DNA of 64,000 nt from JBKEAR01 sp047972425 (GCA_047972425.1 JBKEAR010000003.1:1-64000), one strand, 5' to 3'. Shown: positions 53,739-63,158, numbered from the stretch's first letter. The notes: generated by a model from the sequence alone, not told the origin. Translations and numbers: made by a program.

Positions 53739-55271
53739 ATGGATATCCGCGCCGCGGAAATTTCGGCAATCTTGAAGGATCAAATTGCTGGTGTTAATAA
53801 TGAAGCTGATGTGGCCGAGGTTGGCCGTGTGCTTTCGGTGGGCGATGGTATTGCCCGTGTTTATGGTTTAGATAATGTGCAAGCCGGCGAGATGGTCGCC
53901 TTTGAAAACGGCGTGCGCGGTATGGCATTAAACCTAGAATCCGATAATGTGGGTGTTGTTATTTTTGGTAGCGACCGCGATATCGAAGAAGGAACATTGG
54001 TTCGCCGTACGGGCGAAATTGTGGATGTTCCTGTGGGTAAAGAGCTGTTAGGCCGTGTGGTTGATGGCCTTGGTGTTCCGATTGATGGTAAGGGCGACCT
54101 TAATACATCGGAAACCCGTGTGATTGACGTTAAGGCACCGGGCATTATGCCGCGTAAATCGGTACATGAGCCTGTGCAAACTGGTATTAAAGCGATTGAT
54201 AGCTTAATCCCCATTGGGCGTGGCCAACGGGAATTGATTATTGGTGACCGCCAAACCGGTAAAACTGCGGTTATTTTAGATACCATCATTAATCAAAAGA
54301 AAATTAACGATGCCGCCAAAAGCGATAAAGAAAAAATGTTCTGTGTTTATGTGGCCGTTGGTCAAAAACGCTCGACAGTTGCACAGTTTGTGCGTGTTTT
54401 AGAAGAATATGGTGCATTAGAATATTCAATCATTGTTTCGGCTACAGCGTCCGACCCTGCACCGATGCAATATTTAGCCCCTTATGCCGGTTGTGCGATG
54501 GGTGAGTATTTCCGCGATAACGGAATGCATGCAACAATCTTTTACGATGACCTTTCGAAACAAGCGGTGGCTTATCGTCAGGTTTCGTTATTACTTCGCC
54601 GTCCTCCGGGGCGCGAGGCTTATCCGGGCGATGTGTTCTATCTCCATTCACGTTTGTTAGAACGTGCTGCGAAACTCAATGAGGCTCATGGTGCGGGTTC
54701 GTTAACAGCCTTACCTGTGGTGGAAACTCAAGCCAACGACGTTTCGGCTTATATCCCGACCAACGTTATTTCCATTACCGATGGCCAAATCTTCTTAGAA
54801 ACAGATTTATTCTATCAAGGTATTCGCCCGGCGGTGAATGTGGGTATTTCGGTTTCTCGTGTGGGTAGTTCGGCTCAGACCAAAGCAATTAAAAAAGTTT
54901 CGGGCTCTATGAAGTTAGATTTAGCACAATATCGCGAATTGGCAGCCTTTGCCCAGTTTGCATCGGACTTAGATGCCACAACTCGTGGCCAGTTAGAGCG
55001 TGGGCAACGTTTAACCGAGATTTTAAAACAAGGGCAATATCAGCCATTAAGTGTGGAAGATCAAGTGGTTTCTATTTTTGCAGGTACCAATGGTTATCTC
55101 GATAAAATTCCGGTAACACAAGTCACTCGTTTTGAAGCCGAGTTATTAAATGCCGTACAAAATGGTGCGCCAGAAGTTTTAGATGATATTCGCAAAACAC
55201 AGGATTTAACACCTGAAACAGCCGATAAATTAAAAAGCTTCTTAGATAAATTTGCTAAGAATTTTTCGTAA
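53739..55271 (+). CDS. atpA: ATP synthase alpha subunit
   Basis: Regulatory F1 subunit (510 residues). P-loop GDRQTGKTAV (about residue 170), VYVAVGQKRSTVAQ, and the family signature PAVNVGISVSRVGSSAQ with the arginine finger are visible. It starts one base after atpH, indicating coupling. Confidence 0.98.
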   Translation: MDIRAAEISAILKDQIAGVNNEADVAEVGRVLSVGDGIARVYGLDNVQAGEMVAFENGVRGMALNLESDNVGVVIFGSDRDIEEGTLVRRTGEIVDVPVGKELLGRVVDGLGVPIDGKGDLNTSETRVIDVKAPGIMPRKSVHEPVQTGIKAIDSLIPIGRGQRELIIGDRQTGKTAVILDTIINQKKINDAAKSDKEKMFCVYVAVGQKRSTVAQFVRVLEEYGALEYSIIVSATASDPAPMQYLAPYAGCAMGEYFRDNGMHATIFYDDLSKQAVAYRQVSLLLRRPPGREAYPGDVFYLHSRLLERAAKLNEAHGAGSLTALPVVETQANDVSAYIPTNVISITDGQIFLETDLFYQGIRPAVNVGISVSRVGSSAQTKAIKKVSGSMKLDLAQYRELAAFAQFASDLDATTRGQLERGQRLTEILKQGQYQPLSVEDQVVSIFAGTNGYLDKIPVTQVTRFEAELLNAVQNGAPEVLDDIRKTQDLTPETADKLKSFLDKFAKNFS

Positions 55272-55286
55272 ACGAGGAGATATTTT

Positions 55287-56162
55287 ATGGCAACATTAAA
55301 AGAGCTTAAAACACGTATCAGCTCTGTTAGTTCGACCAAAAAAATCACCTCGGCGATGAAAATGATTGCGGCGGCTCGTTTGCGCCAAGCACAAAAAGCG
55401 GTAGAGGCTTCTCGGCCTTATGCAAAAGGCATGTCTTCCATTATGGGGCAACTTGCCGGTAGTGTAAAAGGCATGGAAAATCCGCCGGCTATGCTTGTGG
55501 GTAGAGATGAAGTTAAAACCGTATTATTTATTGTTGTATCGTCAGAGCGCGGCTTATGTGGTGGTTTTAATGCCAATGTGGTTAGAGAAACCCGCAGAAA
55601 AATTGCGTTAATTAAAGCGGCAGGGCAAGAGCCCAAATTGCTTTGTGTGGGCAAAAAAGCCAAAGATGCTTTAAAAGGTGAATTTAAAAATATTATGATT
55701 GACCATCAAGTTGTTATTAATGGTGGTGCAATCGAGTTTGATTCTGTTCAAAAGACAATGACGGATCTAACAGCTGCTTTTGAAGAAGGTGTTTTTGACA
55801 AAGCCTATATCATTTATAATCGCTTTGTGAATGCCATTACACAAGAGGTTGTAGATGAGCAAATTGTGCCGGTGAATATGCCGGAGGTCGACCCCGATGA
55901 AATTCCGTTATCGGTAGAATTTGAGCCTTCAGAGGATAAATTTGTTGCTGATATTTTACCCAAAAGTTTAGTGGTTAAACTTTATGGTACAATATTAGAA
56001 AGCTTTGCTGCCGAGCAAGCAGCACGGATGACAGCAATGGATAATGCATCGCGCAATGCGGGGGATATGATTAAAGACCTCACATTACAAGCAAACAGAC
56101 AGCGTCAGGCTGCGATTACAACAGAATTAACAGAAATTATTTCCGGCGCTGAGGCCGTTTAA
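55287..56162 (+). CDS. atpG: ATP synthase gamma subunit
   Basis: Rotor shaft of F1 (291 residues). The N terminus ATLKELKTRISSVSSTKKITSAMKMIAAARLRQAQ, the central SSERGLCGGFNANV and the C-terminal RMTAMDNASRNAGDMIKDLTLQANRQRQAAITTELTEIISGAEA match the family over its full length. GAGGAGA lies upstream. Confidence 0.98.
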   Translation: MATLKELKTRISSVSSTKKITSAMKMIAAARLRQAQKAVEASRPYAKGMSSIMGQLAGSVKGMENPPAMLVGRDEVKTVLFIVVSSERGLCGGFNANVVRETRRKIALIKAAGQEPKLLCVGKKAKDALKGEFKNIMIDHQVVINGGAIEFDSVQKTMTDLTAAFEEGVFDKAYIIYNRFVNAITQEVVDEQIVPVNMPEVDPDEIPLSVEFEPSEDKFVADILPKSLVVKLYGTILESFAAEQAARMTAMDNASRNAGDMIKDLTLQANRQRQAAITTELTEIISGAEAV

Positions 56163-56189
56163 CTAAAGTGGTTTAAGGAAAGTTAAAAA

Positions 56190-57620
56190 ATGACAGAGAA
56201 TATTGGTAAAATTACACAAGTCTTAGGGGCTGTTGTCGATGTGCAGTTCGACAGAAAAGCAGAGCTCCCGGCTGTTATGAATGCCTTACATACAGATAAT
56301 AACGGCAATAACCTTGTATTAGAGGTTGCTCAGCATTTGGGTGAAGGCATTGTTCGCACAATCGCGATGGACGTTACTGAAGGTTTAGTCCGTGGACAAA
56401 AAGTGATTGATACAGGTGCGCCGATTTCTGTACCCGTGGGGCCAGAAACTTTAGGCCGTATTGTGAATGTAGTTGGTGAAACTGTAGATGAAAAAGGGCC
56501 TATCCCGACTGATCGCCGTTTCCCAATCCACCGTCCGGCTCCTGAATTTGTCGAACAATCAACCGAAGCCGAAATTTTATTAACCGGTATTAAAGTGGTG
56601 GACTTACTAGCGCCTTATCCTAAAGGGGGTAAAGTTGGCCTATTTGGTGGTGCCGGTGTGGGTAAAACAGTTTTGATGCAAGAGCTTATTAACAATATTG
56701 CAACAGTGCATGGTGGTTTTTCGGTTTTTGCGGGTGTGGGCGAACGCACAAGGGAAGGTAACGACCTTTACCATGAAATGATTGAATCAGGCGTGAACAC
56801 AGTAGAAGGGCCGGGTTCAAAATGTGCGCTTGTTTATGGCCAAATGAACGAACCTCCGGGGGCGCGTGCACGGGTGGCCTTAACAGGCTTAACCATGGCC
56901 GAATACTTCCGTGATGAAGAAGGCCAAGACGTTTTATTATTTATTGATAACATCTTCCGCTTTACCCAAGCAGGTGCTGAGGTTTCGGCTTTATTAGGTC
57001 GTATTCCATCGGCTGTGGGTTATCAGCCAACATTAGCAACCGATATGGGTGCTTTACAAGAACGGATTACATCGACACGTAAAGGTTCGATCACTTCGGT
57101 ACAAGCGATTTATGTACCCGCCGATGACCTTACTGACCCGGCGCCAGCAACATCATTTGCGCACCTAGATGCTACAACCGTGTTGGATCGGAATATTGCC
57201 TCTATGGGTATTTATCCGGCGGTGGATCCACTCGATTCAAGCTCACGGATTTTAGATCCCCATGTGGTGGGTGAAGAGCATTATAAAGTAGCGCGTGAGG
57301 TTCAGCGTATCTTACAGCAATATAAATCGCTGCAAGATATTATTGCAATTTTGGGTATGGATGAACTTTCGGAAGAAGATAAACTTGTTGTGGCGCGTGC
57401 GCGTAAAATTCAGCGTTTCTTATCGCAACCCTTTAACGTGGCCGAGGTATTTAACGGTATACCGGGTAAAACAGTATCGTTAGAAGATACAATTAACGGC
57501 TTTAAAGGCCTATGCCAAGGTGATTATGACCATTTACCCGAAGCTGCTTTTTATATGGTTGGAAATATTGAAGAAGCAATTGAAAAAGCACAAAAACTTG
57601 AAGCCGAAGCTGCAGCTTAA
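56190..57620 (+). CDS. atpD: ATP synthase beta subunit
   Basis: Catalytic F1 subunit (476 residues). P-loop GGAGVGKTVLMQE (about residue 152), the catalytic Glu in GVGERTREGND, the Walker B LLFIDNIFRFTQAG and the family signature PAVDPLDSSSR are visible. The 27-base gap after atpG holds the ribosome site AAGGAA. Confidence 0.98.
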   Translation: MTENIGKITQVLGAVVDVQFDRKAELPAVMNALHTDNNGNNLVLEVAQHLGEGIVRTIAMDVTEGLVRGQKVIDTGAPISVPVGPETLGRIVNVVGETVDEKGPIPTDRRFPIHRPAPEFVEQSTEAEILLTGIKVVDLLAPYPKGGKVGLFGGAGVGKTVLMQELINNIATVHGGFSVFAGVGERTREGNDLYHEMIESGVNTVEGPGSKCALVYGQMNEPPGARARVALTGLTMAEYFRDEEGQDVLLFIDNIFRFTQAGAEVSALLGRIPSAVGYQPTLATDMGALQERITSTRKGSITSVQAIYVPADDLTDPAPATSFAHLDATTVLDRNIASMGIYPAVDPLDSSSRILDPHVVGEEHYKVAREVQRILQQYKSLQDIIAILGMDELSEEDKLVVARARKIQRFLSQPFNVAEVFNGIPGKTVSLEDTINGFKGLCQGDYDHLPEAAFYMVGNIEEAIEKAQKLEAEAAA

Positions 57621-57654
57621 TGCTGTAGCTTTGCCTTAATTAAGGGAGAGCCTT

Positions 57655-58071
57655 ATGGCAGAACAAGTAAAATTTGAGATTATATCGCCCGCAAAGCTCG
57701 AGGCATCGGGGCAGGCGGATATGATTATTGTTCCGGGTGCAGAAGGCGATTTGGGTTTACAAGCCGAGAGAATGCCGATTATGCTCATGTTACGCCCGGC
57801 AGTTGTTTACATCTTTAATGGTAATACAGTTGCCCAACGTTATTTTGTTAAAGGCGGCTATGCGCAATTTGAAAATAATGTGGCACGTATTTTATGCGAA
57901 GATACATTCCCCATGAGTGATATTACGGCCGAGGCGGCTAATAAAAGATTAGCTGATGCCCAACAAAATTTAAAAGATGCTAAAGATGAGACCGATAAAA
58001 TTATTGCCAAGGCAGATGTGAAAGCGGCCGAAGGTTTAATTTACGCCTTAAACCATCCATCTTATTCGTAA
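57655..58071 (+). CDS. atpC: ATP synthase epsilon subunit
   Basis: Small regulatory subunit of F1 (138 residues). The N-terminal beta-sandwich includes VPGAEGDLGLQAERMPIMLMLRPA and KGGYAQFENNVARILCED, followed by a helical hairpin (ITAEAANKRLADAQQNLKDAKDET). It ends the operon with a strong terminator. Confidence 0.95.
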   Translation: MAEQVKFEIISPAKLEASGQADMIIVPGAEGDLGLQAERMPIMLMLRPAVVYIFNGNTVAQRYFVKGGYAQFENNVARILCEDTFPMSDITAEAANKRLADAQQNLKDAKDETDKIIAKADVKAAEGLIYALNHPSYS

Positions 58072-58093
58072 ATAAGTATTTTATCCAAAAAAT

Positions 58094-58128
58094 AATCCTG
58101 TAGCCATTTGACTACAGGATTTTTTTTA
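58094..58128. terminator. Terminator after atpC, convergent with rquA
   Basis: AATCCTGTAG / CTACAGGATT (58094-58103 and 58112-58121) with an 8-base loop is followed by TTTTTTTT. It probably also serves the minus-strand rquA gene. Confidence 0.9.
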
Positions 58129-58146
58129 TCTGCTCTATCGGAATAG

Positions 58147-58890
58147 TTAGCGAATACGCTTTGCCACTACTTTTTGATAAACACTACCAAATACAGGTTC
58201 TATGCTCCATTCAAAATCTTTAGAAAGTTCGGGGTCGGCAAAAGATTCAATAGAGTTTGCCCACATAGAAGGAGCAAATGGCTCTAAATGTTTATTGATA
58301 AAGCTCAGAATATAACGAATGGGTTGCCATTTTTTTGGGTTGGCATAATCGATATAAACCGATTTTCCGCCCACACGGGTACGATTAAGCATATTGTTAA
58401 TCACTTCGGTTTTTTTGCTATCGGGGACCTCATGGAGTAAAAAGAAGCTACCCATAATATCATAATCGCCAATGCCGGCAGTTGCCGCATCTTCTTGCCA
58501 AACTTGTGCCCATTTCATATCGCGTAATTTTTTTAGGGCATGGCGAACTTGTACAGGGGTAACATCAACTAAATGGAAAGTTCCTTCTTTACCCACATGG
58601 TTGGCAATGCGTTCCACCATAGGGCCATAAACATGTGCCATCATCATCATGCGGCAGCCGGGTTCAATCTCGCTTAAAAATTTACGCAATAAACGCCGAT
58701 CTTGAAAAAATAATAAAATCGAAACAGTAAGTGGATTATCTAACAAATCGGCATTTTTATCCGATACATAAGCCCAATCGTAAACTTCTTTCATATATTC
58801 CGGAACAGCTTCATCGGTAATAACCGTATTTGGTTGCTCAGAGGTCTGTTCTTCTTCTAAAATAATCTCTTTCTTTAATGCGGATTCCAT
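58147..58890 (-). CDS. rquA: Rhodoquinone biosynthesis protein RquA
   Basis: A 247-residue methyltransferase-fold enzyme that converts ubiquinone to rhodoquinone, the electron carrier for fumarate reduction at low oxygen. The family hallmarks are VPEYMKEVYDWAYV near the N terminus, HVYGPMVERIA, VDVTPVQVRHALKKL, the central GSFFLLHEVPDSKK, YIDYANPKKWQPI, LEPFAPSMW and the end SVYQKVVA. The fold is SAM-dependent, yet the usual glycine-rich motif I is altered, as is known for RquA, where SAM is thought to donate the amino group. It stands alone, convergent with atpC. Identification is from recognition of the motifs; a database search was not possible. Confidence 0.86.
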   Translation of the reverse strand: MESALKKEIILEEEQTSEQPNTVITDEAVPEYMKEVYDWAYVSDKNADLLDNPLTVSILLFFQDRRLLRKFLSEIEPGCRMMMMAHVYGPMVERIANHVGKEGTFHLVDVTPVQVRHALKKLRDMKWAQVWQEDAATAGIGDYDIMGSFFLLHEVPDSKKTEVINNMLNRTRVGGKSVYIDYANPKKWQPIRYILSFINKHLEPFAPSMWANSIESFADPELSKDFEWSIEPVFGSVYQKVVAKRIR

Positions 58891-59084
58891 TTACTTTCCC
58901 CAAATTTTCTCTAAATTATTCAGCAAATTTAGCATTAATTCCTATAACTGACAATAAAAACAGTAACATTTATTGTAATAATTATACTATATTCTATCCA
59001 CAATAAAAATATGGTTGAAATTTGCATAAAAATTATCCATTTTTCATAAACATGACGATATATAGCAATAAAAAAGGTTAAAAA

Positions 59085-60185
59085 ATGCTCAATTTACATA
59101 TGAAGCCCCCAAGCGAAACAAAGCGTGTTGCCGTTGCCATGAGCGGCGGTGTTGATTCTTCGGTTGTAGCTGGTTTAATGAAGCAGCAGGGCTATGATGT
59201 AATTGGCGTAACCTTAGCAATGCAGGGAAACTTAGCCCCCACAACAGACCAAGCAGCCGTTCGCGATGCCAAAAAAATGGCCGAATATTTGGATATTCCG
59301 CATCAGGTTGTGGAGCTTTCTGATTTATTTAGAAACGCGGTTGTCAATCCGTTTGCCGAAAGTTATTTGGGCGGCGAAACCCCTGTACCATGTGCGGCAT
59401 GTAACAAAAAAGTGAAGTTTGGTGCTTTATGGGATGCTGTAAAGGATTTGGATTGTGATTATCTGATTACGGGCCATTACATTAAATGGCGCCCGGCAGA
59501 AGATGATGGCAACGCCCAAATATGGCGTGGTACTGATTATCGGCGCGATCAATCCTTCTTTTTATGCCAAGTACCCATGGAGCGTTTAAATAATGTGCGT
59601 TTTCCTTTAGGAGATTTATCTAAAGATGATACACGGCGTATGGCCAAAGAAATGGGCTTAGAGGTGCATGATAAACCCGATAGCCAAGATATTTGTTTTG
59701 TGCCCACAGGCAAATATGCCGAAGTTGTCGAGAAATTACGCCCCGGTGCGAGCGAACCCGGTGATATTGTGCATATTGAAGACGGCCGTGTTTTAGGCCA
59801 ACATAAAGGGATAATTTATTATACAATCGGGCAACGCCGTGGTTTAGAAATTGGCGGGGGCGATCCGTTATACGTACTTAAGCTCGATGCCGCTAAAAAC
59901 CAAGTGATAGTTGGCCCTACAAGTGCATTGCACCGCAAAGTGGTTTATATAAAAGATTTAAACTGGATTGGCGATGAAGGTTGGCCAGCAGAGGGCAGGG
60001 AAGTGATTGCCAAAACACGCTCCTCGCAACAATTAAAACCCGCACGGATTTATGCCAATAAGGAAGATAAAACAGCAAAGATTGTTTTTGATGAAATGCT
60101 TGATAGCGTAGCCCCCGGGCAAATTGGTGTAATGTACGATGGCGACCGCCTATTGGGTGGGGGTTGGATTACCGGCGCCGATTAG
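59085..60185 (+). CDS. mnmA: tRNA-specific 2-thiouridylase MnmA
   Basis: Thiolates uridine 34 in tRNAs for Lys, Glu and Gln. The 366-residue protein has the PP-loop AMSGGVDSSVVAG, the catalytic cysteines in PVPCAACNKKVKFG and DSQDICFVPTGKY, and ITGHYIKW, GQRRGLEIGGG and GQIGVMYDGDRLLGGGWI at the C terminus. ATG 59085 has AAGG upstream; ATG 59100 is another possible start. The gene is divergent from rquA. Confidence 0.95.
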   Translation: MLNLHMKPPSETKRVAVAMSGGVDSSVVAGLMKQQGYDVIGVTLAMQGNLAPTTDQAAVRDAKKMAEYLDIPHQVVELSDLFRNAVVNPFAESYLGGETPVPCAACNKKVKFGALWDAVKDLDCDYLITGHYIKWRPAEDDGNAQIWRGTDYRRDQSFFLCQVPMERLNNVRFPLGDLSKDDTRRMAKEMGLEVHDKPDSQDICFVPTGKYAEVVEKLRPGASEPGDIVHIEDGRVLGQHKGIIYYTIGQRRGLEIGGGDPLYVLKLDAAKNQVIVGPTSALHRKVVYIKDLNWIGDEGWPAEGREVIAKTRSSQQLKPARIYANKEDKTAKIVFDEMLDSVAPGQIGVMYDGDRLLGGGWITGAD

Positions 60186-60254
60186 GGATTTTACAAATTA
60201 TCCATACTTATGCTATTGTTTTCATAGATTTATTGAATTAAAGGAATAGGTGAA

Positions 60255-60848
60255 ATGGGTAAAAAAATTCTGCTGATATTCGGCCACCCGAATAAGGATA
60301 GCTTTTGTTATGGATTATTAAAGGCCTATGAGGATGGTGCTTTAGAAACGAATAAAGCAGAAATTGATGAAATTATTTTATCGGAGTTGAATTTTGATAT
60401 CGTTTTGCATAAAGGCTATAACGAGATTCAGCCATTAGAGCCAGACCTTATTATTGCTCAGCAAAAGATATTATGGGCAAATCATCTTGTTTTTGTTTAT
60501 CCCAATTGGTGGGGGGCAATGCCGGCATTAATGAAAGGTTTTTTTGAACGTTGTTTTTTACCAAGCTTTGCATTTAAGTATCGGGTAAACTCATTATTAT
60601 CCGATAAATTACTTAAAGGCAAAACGGCGGATATCCTTGTAACAATGGATACGCCAGCTTGGTATTATCGGTGGGTATATTTTCAGCCCGGGCTTCATCA
60701 GCTAAAAAAATGTATTTTAGAATTTTGCGGTATTCGGGTTAAAAATGTTTGTATATTCTCTCCCGTTAAAATGGCCAATGTACAAAAGATAAAGCAATGG
60801 TTACTACGGGCAAAAAATTTAGGAGAAAAATCAGTAAATATTTTGTAA
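60255..60848 (+). CDS. NAD(P)H:quinone oxidoreductase-like flavodoxin-fold protein
   Basis: A 197-residue flavodoxin-2 family protein, probably an FMN-dependent quinone or azo reductase of the KefF/MdaB/NQO1 kind. The phosphate-binding loop LLIFGHPNKDSFCYGL, the YPNWWGAMPALMKGFFERCF motif and the helix GKTADILVTMDTPAWYYRW are visible. It cannot be assigned to a substrate. AAAGGA lies upstream. mnmA is 69 bases upstream in the same direction. Confidence 0.82.
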   Translation: MGKKILLIFGHPNKDSFCYGLLKAYEDGALETNKAEIDEIILSELNFDIVLHKGYNEIQPLEPDLIIAQQKILWANHLVFVYPNWWGAMPALMKGFFERCFLPSFAFKYRVNSLLSDKLLKGKTADILVTMDTPAWYYRWVYFQPGLHQLKKCILEFCGIRVKNVCIFSPVKMANVQKIKQWLLRAKNLGEKSVNIL

Positions 60849-60859
60849 AAATAAAAAAG

Positions 60860-60885
60860 AGAGGTCAGAGCCTCCCTTTTTGCAC
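60860..60885. terminator. Weak bidirectional terminator
   Basis: GAGAGG...CCTCCC with one mismatch and T-runs on both sides lies between the flavodoxin-fold gene and the convergent cytochrome genes. Confidence 0.4.
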
Positions 60886-60897
60886 GATATCTTAAAA

Positions 60898-61146
60898 TTA
60901 TTTTTTCATATCTTTTAATGCTTGAATTTCTTCGGCAGATAGCTGAGAAATTAACCCCATTTGGTCAGCATAAGTATCCCATTCTTCTTTGGTATAATTC
61001 GCAGGGTCATAAGCTTCGTGACAAATAATGCATTTTGTTGCGACTAAAGCCTCGGTACTTATTTTATCTTCATGTTTTTTATCTTCGGCATATGCTGTTA
61101 ATGCTAATAAAATAACGGCAGAAACAGCTAATGATATTTTTTTCAT
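60898..61146 (-). CDS. Small periplasmic c-type cytochrome (A)
   Basis: An 82-residue protein with a signal peptide (MKKISLAVSAVILLALTAYA, cut before EDKK) and a single haem motif CIICH (Cys39, Cys42, His43). A Met in YADQMGL (Met63) could be the sixth ligand. The mature size is about 60 residues, below that of typical class I cytochromes. It is followed in the same direction by no other gene, and preceded by a paralogue with the same pattern (W-D..., LSAEEIQALK). The role is unknown; an electron carrier is likely. Confidence 0.75.
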   Translation of the reverse strand: MKKISLAVSAVILLALTAYAEDKKHEDKISTEALVATKCIICHEAYDPANYTKEEWDTYADQMGLISQLSAEEIQALKDMKK

Positions 61147-61158
61147 CTATTCCTCTTT

Positions 61159-61389
61159 TTATTCTTTAATGTTTTTAAGCGCTTGTTTTTCTTCATCAGA
61201 AAGTTGGGCATAAACCGACATCACGTTAATACGCTCATCCCATTCGGATTGAGAATATTGTGTGGCATCCGGCGTGGCATGGCATGTAGAGCATTTTGTA
61301 TTTAATATTTCGGTTGTGTTGATTTCGGCCTGTGCAGCCATTGTGCTAGTTACCATTAAAACAGATAGAAATATAGTTATTTTTTTCAT
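61159..61389 (-). CDS. Small periplasmic c-type cytochrome (B)
   Basis: A 76-residue protein with a signal peptide (MKKITIFLSVLMVTSTMAAQA) and a single haem motif CSTCH (Cys33, Cys36, His37). It shares with the adjacent gene the layout TE.L.TKC..CH....D...Y...EWD.......QLS.EE.QALK. The two genes, 12 bases apart, look like a tandem duplication. A possible axial Met is Met57. AGGA lies before the start. Function unknown; electron transfer is likely. Confidence 0.75.
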   Translation of the reverse strand: MKKITIFLSVLMVTSTMAAQAEINTTEILNTKCSTCHATPDATQYSQSEWDERINVMSVYAQLSDEEKQALKNIKE

Positions 61390-61456
61390 TGTAGTTATCC
61401 TAAATTACTTATCATCAGATAATATATAAGAATTTTATTTTATTTTAGTAAAAATT

Positions 61457-61789
61457 TTATATATCTTTATTTTTTTCTGCCGCTTGCCATGCAATATTCG
61501 CATAATATTCCATTACATCGGTAGAATCATAGCATTCATCAGGTGCTTTAAAATAGTTGAGGTTTGTTTTTTTATTATCCTTCTTCATATAAGTAAATTG
61601 TGGACAATTTATGTTCTCAAAAATATGTTTGGTATTTTCATTGGCCTTAAAATAAAGCATATCATCATCAATGATTGCAAACATGCGTCCGTCTCTAAAT
61701 ACACCAAAACTTCCGAACATACGTTTAATATGTATGGGGTACCAATCTTGCAACATTTCTTCTATAAAATCATTAAATTCATTTGGCAT
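61457..61789 (-). CDS. TfoX N-terminal domain protein
   Basis: A 110-residue protein that is only the TfoX-N domain (IKRMFGSFGVFRDGRMFAIIDDDMLYFKANE and the later FTYMKKDNKKTNLNYFKAPDE). In gammaproteobacteria TfoX/Sxy controls competence, but single-domain relatives are widespread and their role is unknown. No competence genes are near. It is the last gene before the tRNA. Confidence 0.82.
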   Translation of the reverse strand: MPNEFNDFIEEMLQDWYPIHIKRMFGSFGVFRDGRMFAIIDDDMLYFKANENTKHIFENINCPQFTYMKKDNKKTNLNYFKAPDECYDSTDVMEYYANIAWQAAEKNKDI

Positions 61790-61871
61790 TTCAAAAATCT
61801 TTCGGTAATTTATAATAATTTTATTGCAATTTTATTAAAAATTCGATAAATATTTGAAGCATTATTTTTGG

Positions 61872-61948
61872 GGGCCTGTAGCTCAGTTGGTTAGAGCTAT
61901 CCGCTCATAACGGATCGGTCGCAGGTTCAAGTCCTGCCGGGCCCACCA
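61872..61948 (+). tRNA. tRNA with CAU anticodon, probably tRNA-Ile2 (lysidine-modified)
   Basis: A 77-base cloverleaf: acceptor GGGCCTG / CGGGCCC (one G-T pair), D-arm GTAGCTCAGTTGG, anticodon stem-loop CCGCTCATAACGG with CAT, T-arm GCAGGTTCAAGTCCTGC, discriminator A, encoded CCA. It lacks the initiator features (no unpaired C1). The GGGCC acceptor fits the alphaproteobacterial tRNA-Ile2 recognised by TilS better than elongator Met, but this is by recall only. Confidence 0.9.
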
Positions 61949-62112
61949 TTAAATATTCCCCACTTGATATCATTACGAAATTTTATATGCTCAATATAGG
62001 CTAGTATGAATAAAAGTGGTTATTTTTTCAAAATATATAATAAATGATAGATTATAAAGCAATTTATCCCAATATTGAATATGGGTAAATAAGCAATAAT
62101 GGATGGTGTGAA

Positions 62113-63081
62113 ATGCTTACAGCTTGTTTGGCAATTTTAGTTGGGCTAATTTTATTAGTATGGAGTGCAGATCGTTTTGTCGAAGGTTCGGCATCAACAG
62201 CTAAATATTTTGGAATGCCCCCCTTGCTCATTGGTATGGTCATTGTGGGATTTGGTACCTCCATGCCCGAAATGGTGGTTTCTTCTTTAGCGGCCTTCGA
62301 TGGCAATACAGGTATTTCTTTAGGTAATGCCTATGGCTCAAACATCGCTAATATTGCTTTAATATTGGGTATTTCGGCACTCATAAGCCCCATCATTGTG
62401 CATTCATCGGTTTTACGTAAAGAGTTACCTATATTGATATTGGTTACATTGGGCTCGGTTGTTTTATTGCTTGATTACAATTTATCTCGGCCTGATGCGA
62501 TTATTTTATTATTGGTTTTTGCCGGCTTAATGGGCTGGACGATTACTCAAGGCCTTAAAAAGAATAAAGATGCTATGGGAAAGGATATTCAAGCCGAGCT
62601 TGCCGAAACTGAAATGCCCATTAAAAAAGCACTCTTTTGGTTAGTGGTCGGCCTTACTTTACTCATTATCAGCTCACGTATTTTGGTTTGGGGGGCGGTG
62701 GAGCTTGCAGAATTATTTGGTATTAGCAATATGATTATCGGGTTGACTATAGTTGCTGTGGGTACATCACTGCCGGAGCTTGCATCTTCCATTATTGCTG
62801 CCCGTAAAGGAGAGCATGATATTGCTTTGGGTAATATTATTGGCTCTAACTTATTTAATAGCTTAGCTGTGGTTGGGTTGGCGGGTATTATCCATCCATT
62901 TGCCATTGAACCGATTGTTGTTTACAGAGATATGGTTGTGATGTCTGTGCTTACCATGTTTCTTTTTGTTATCTGTTACGGCTTTAATGGCCGCCAAGGG
63001 CGGATTAACCGGTATGAAGCTACAACTTTACTATTCGTGTATTTTGCTTATACAAGTTGGTTAATTACCGATGTTATTTAA
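62113..63081 (+). CDS. Calcium/sodium antiporter family protein (YrbG type)
   Basis: A 322-residue inner-membrane cation/calcium antiporter with about ten helices. Both alpha repeats are present: GFGTSMPEMVVSSLAA with GNAYGSNIANIALILG (about 48-95), and AVGTSLPELASSIIAARKGEHDIALGNIIGSNLFNSLAVVGLAGI (about 215-260). The acidic residues that bind ions in those repeats are conserved. The exact ions cannot be told. The neighbouring tRNA and rmuC have no obvious link. Confidence 0.88.
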   Translation: MLTACLAILVGLILLVWSADRFVEGSASTAKYFGMPPLLIGMVIVGFGTSMPEMVVSSLAAFDGNTGISLGNAYGSNIANIALILGISALISPIIVHSSVLRKELPILILVTLGSVVLLLDYNLSRPDAIILLLVFAGLMGWTITQGLKKNKDAMGKDIQAELAETEMPIKKALFWLVVGLTLLIISSRILVWGAVELAELFGISNMIIGLTIVAVGTSLPELASSIIAARKGEHDIALGNIIGSNLFNSLAVVGLAGIIHPFAIEPIVVYRDMVVMSVLTMFLFVICYGFNGRQGRINRYEATTLLFVYFAYTSWLITDVI

Positions 63082-63158
63082 CCATTAATCGTTTCGGGCT
63101 TTTTTGTTGGATTGTTTTTTGCTAAAATAACCCATCAAAATAAATAGTTGGATAAAAT

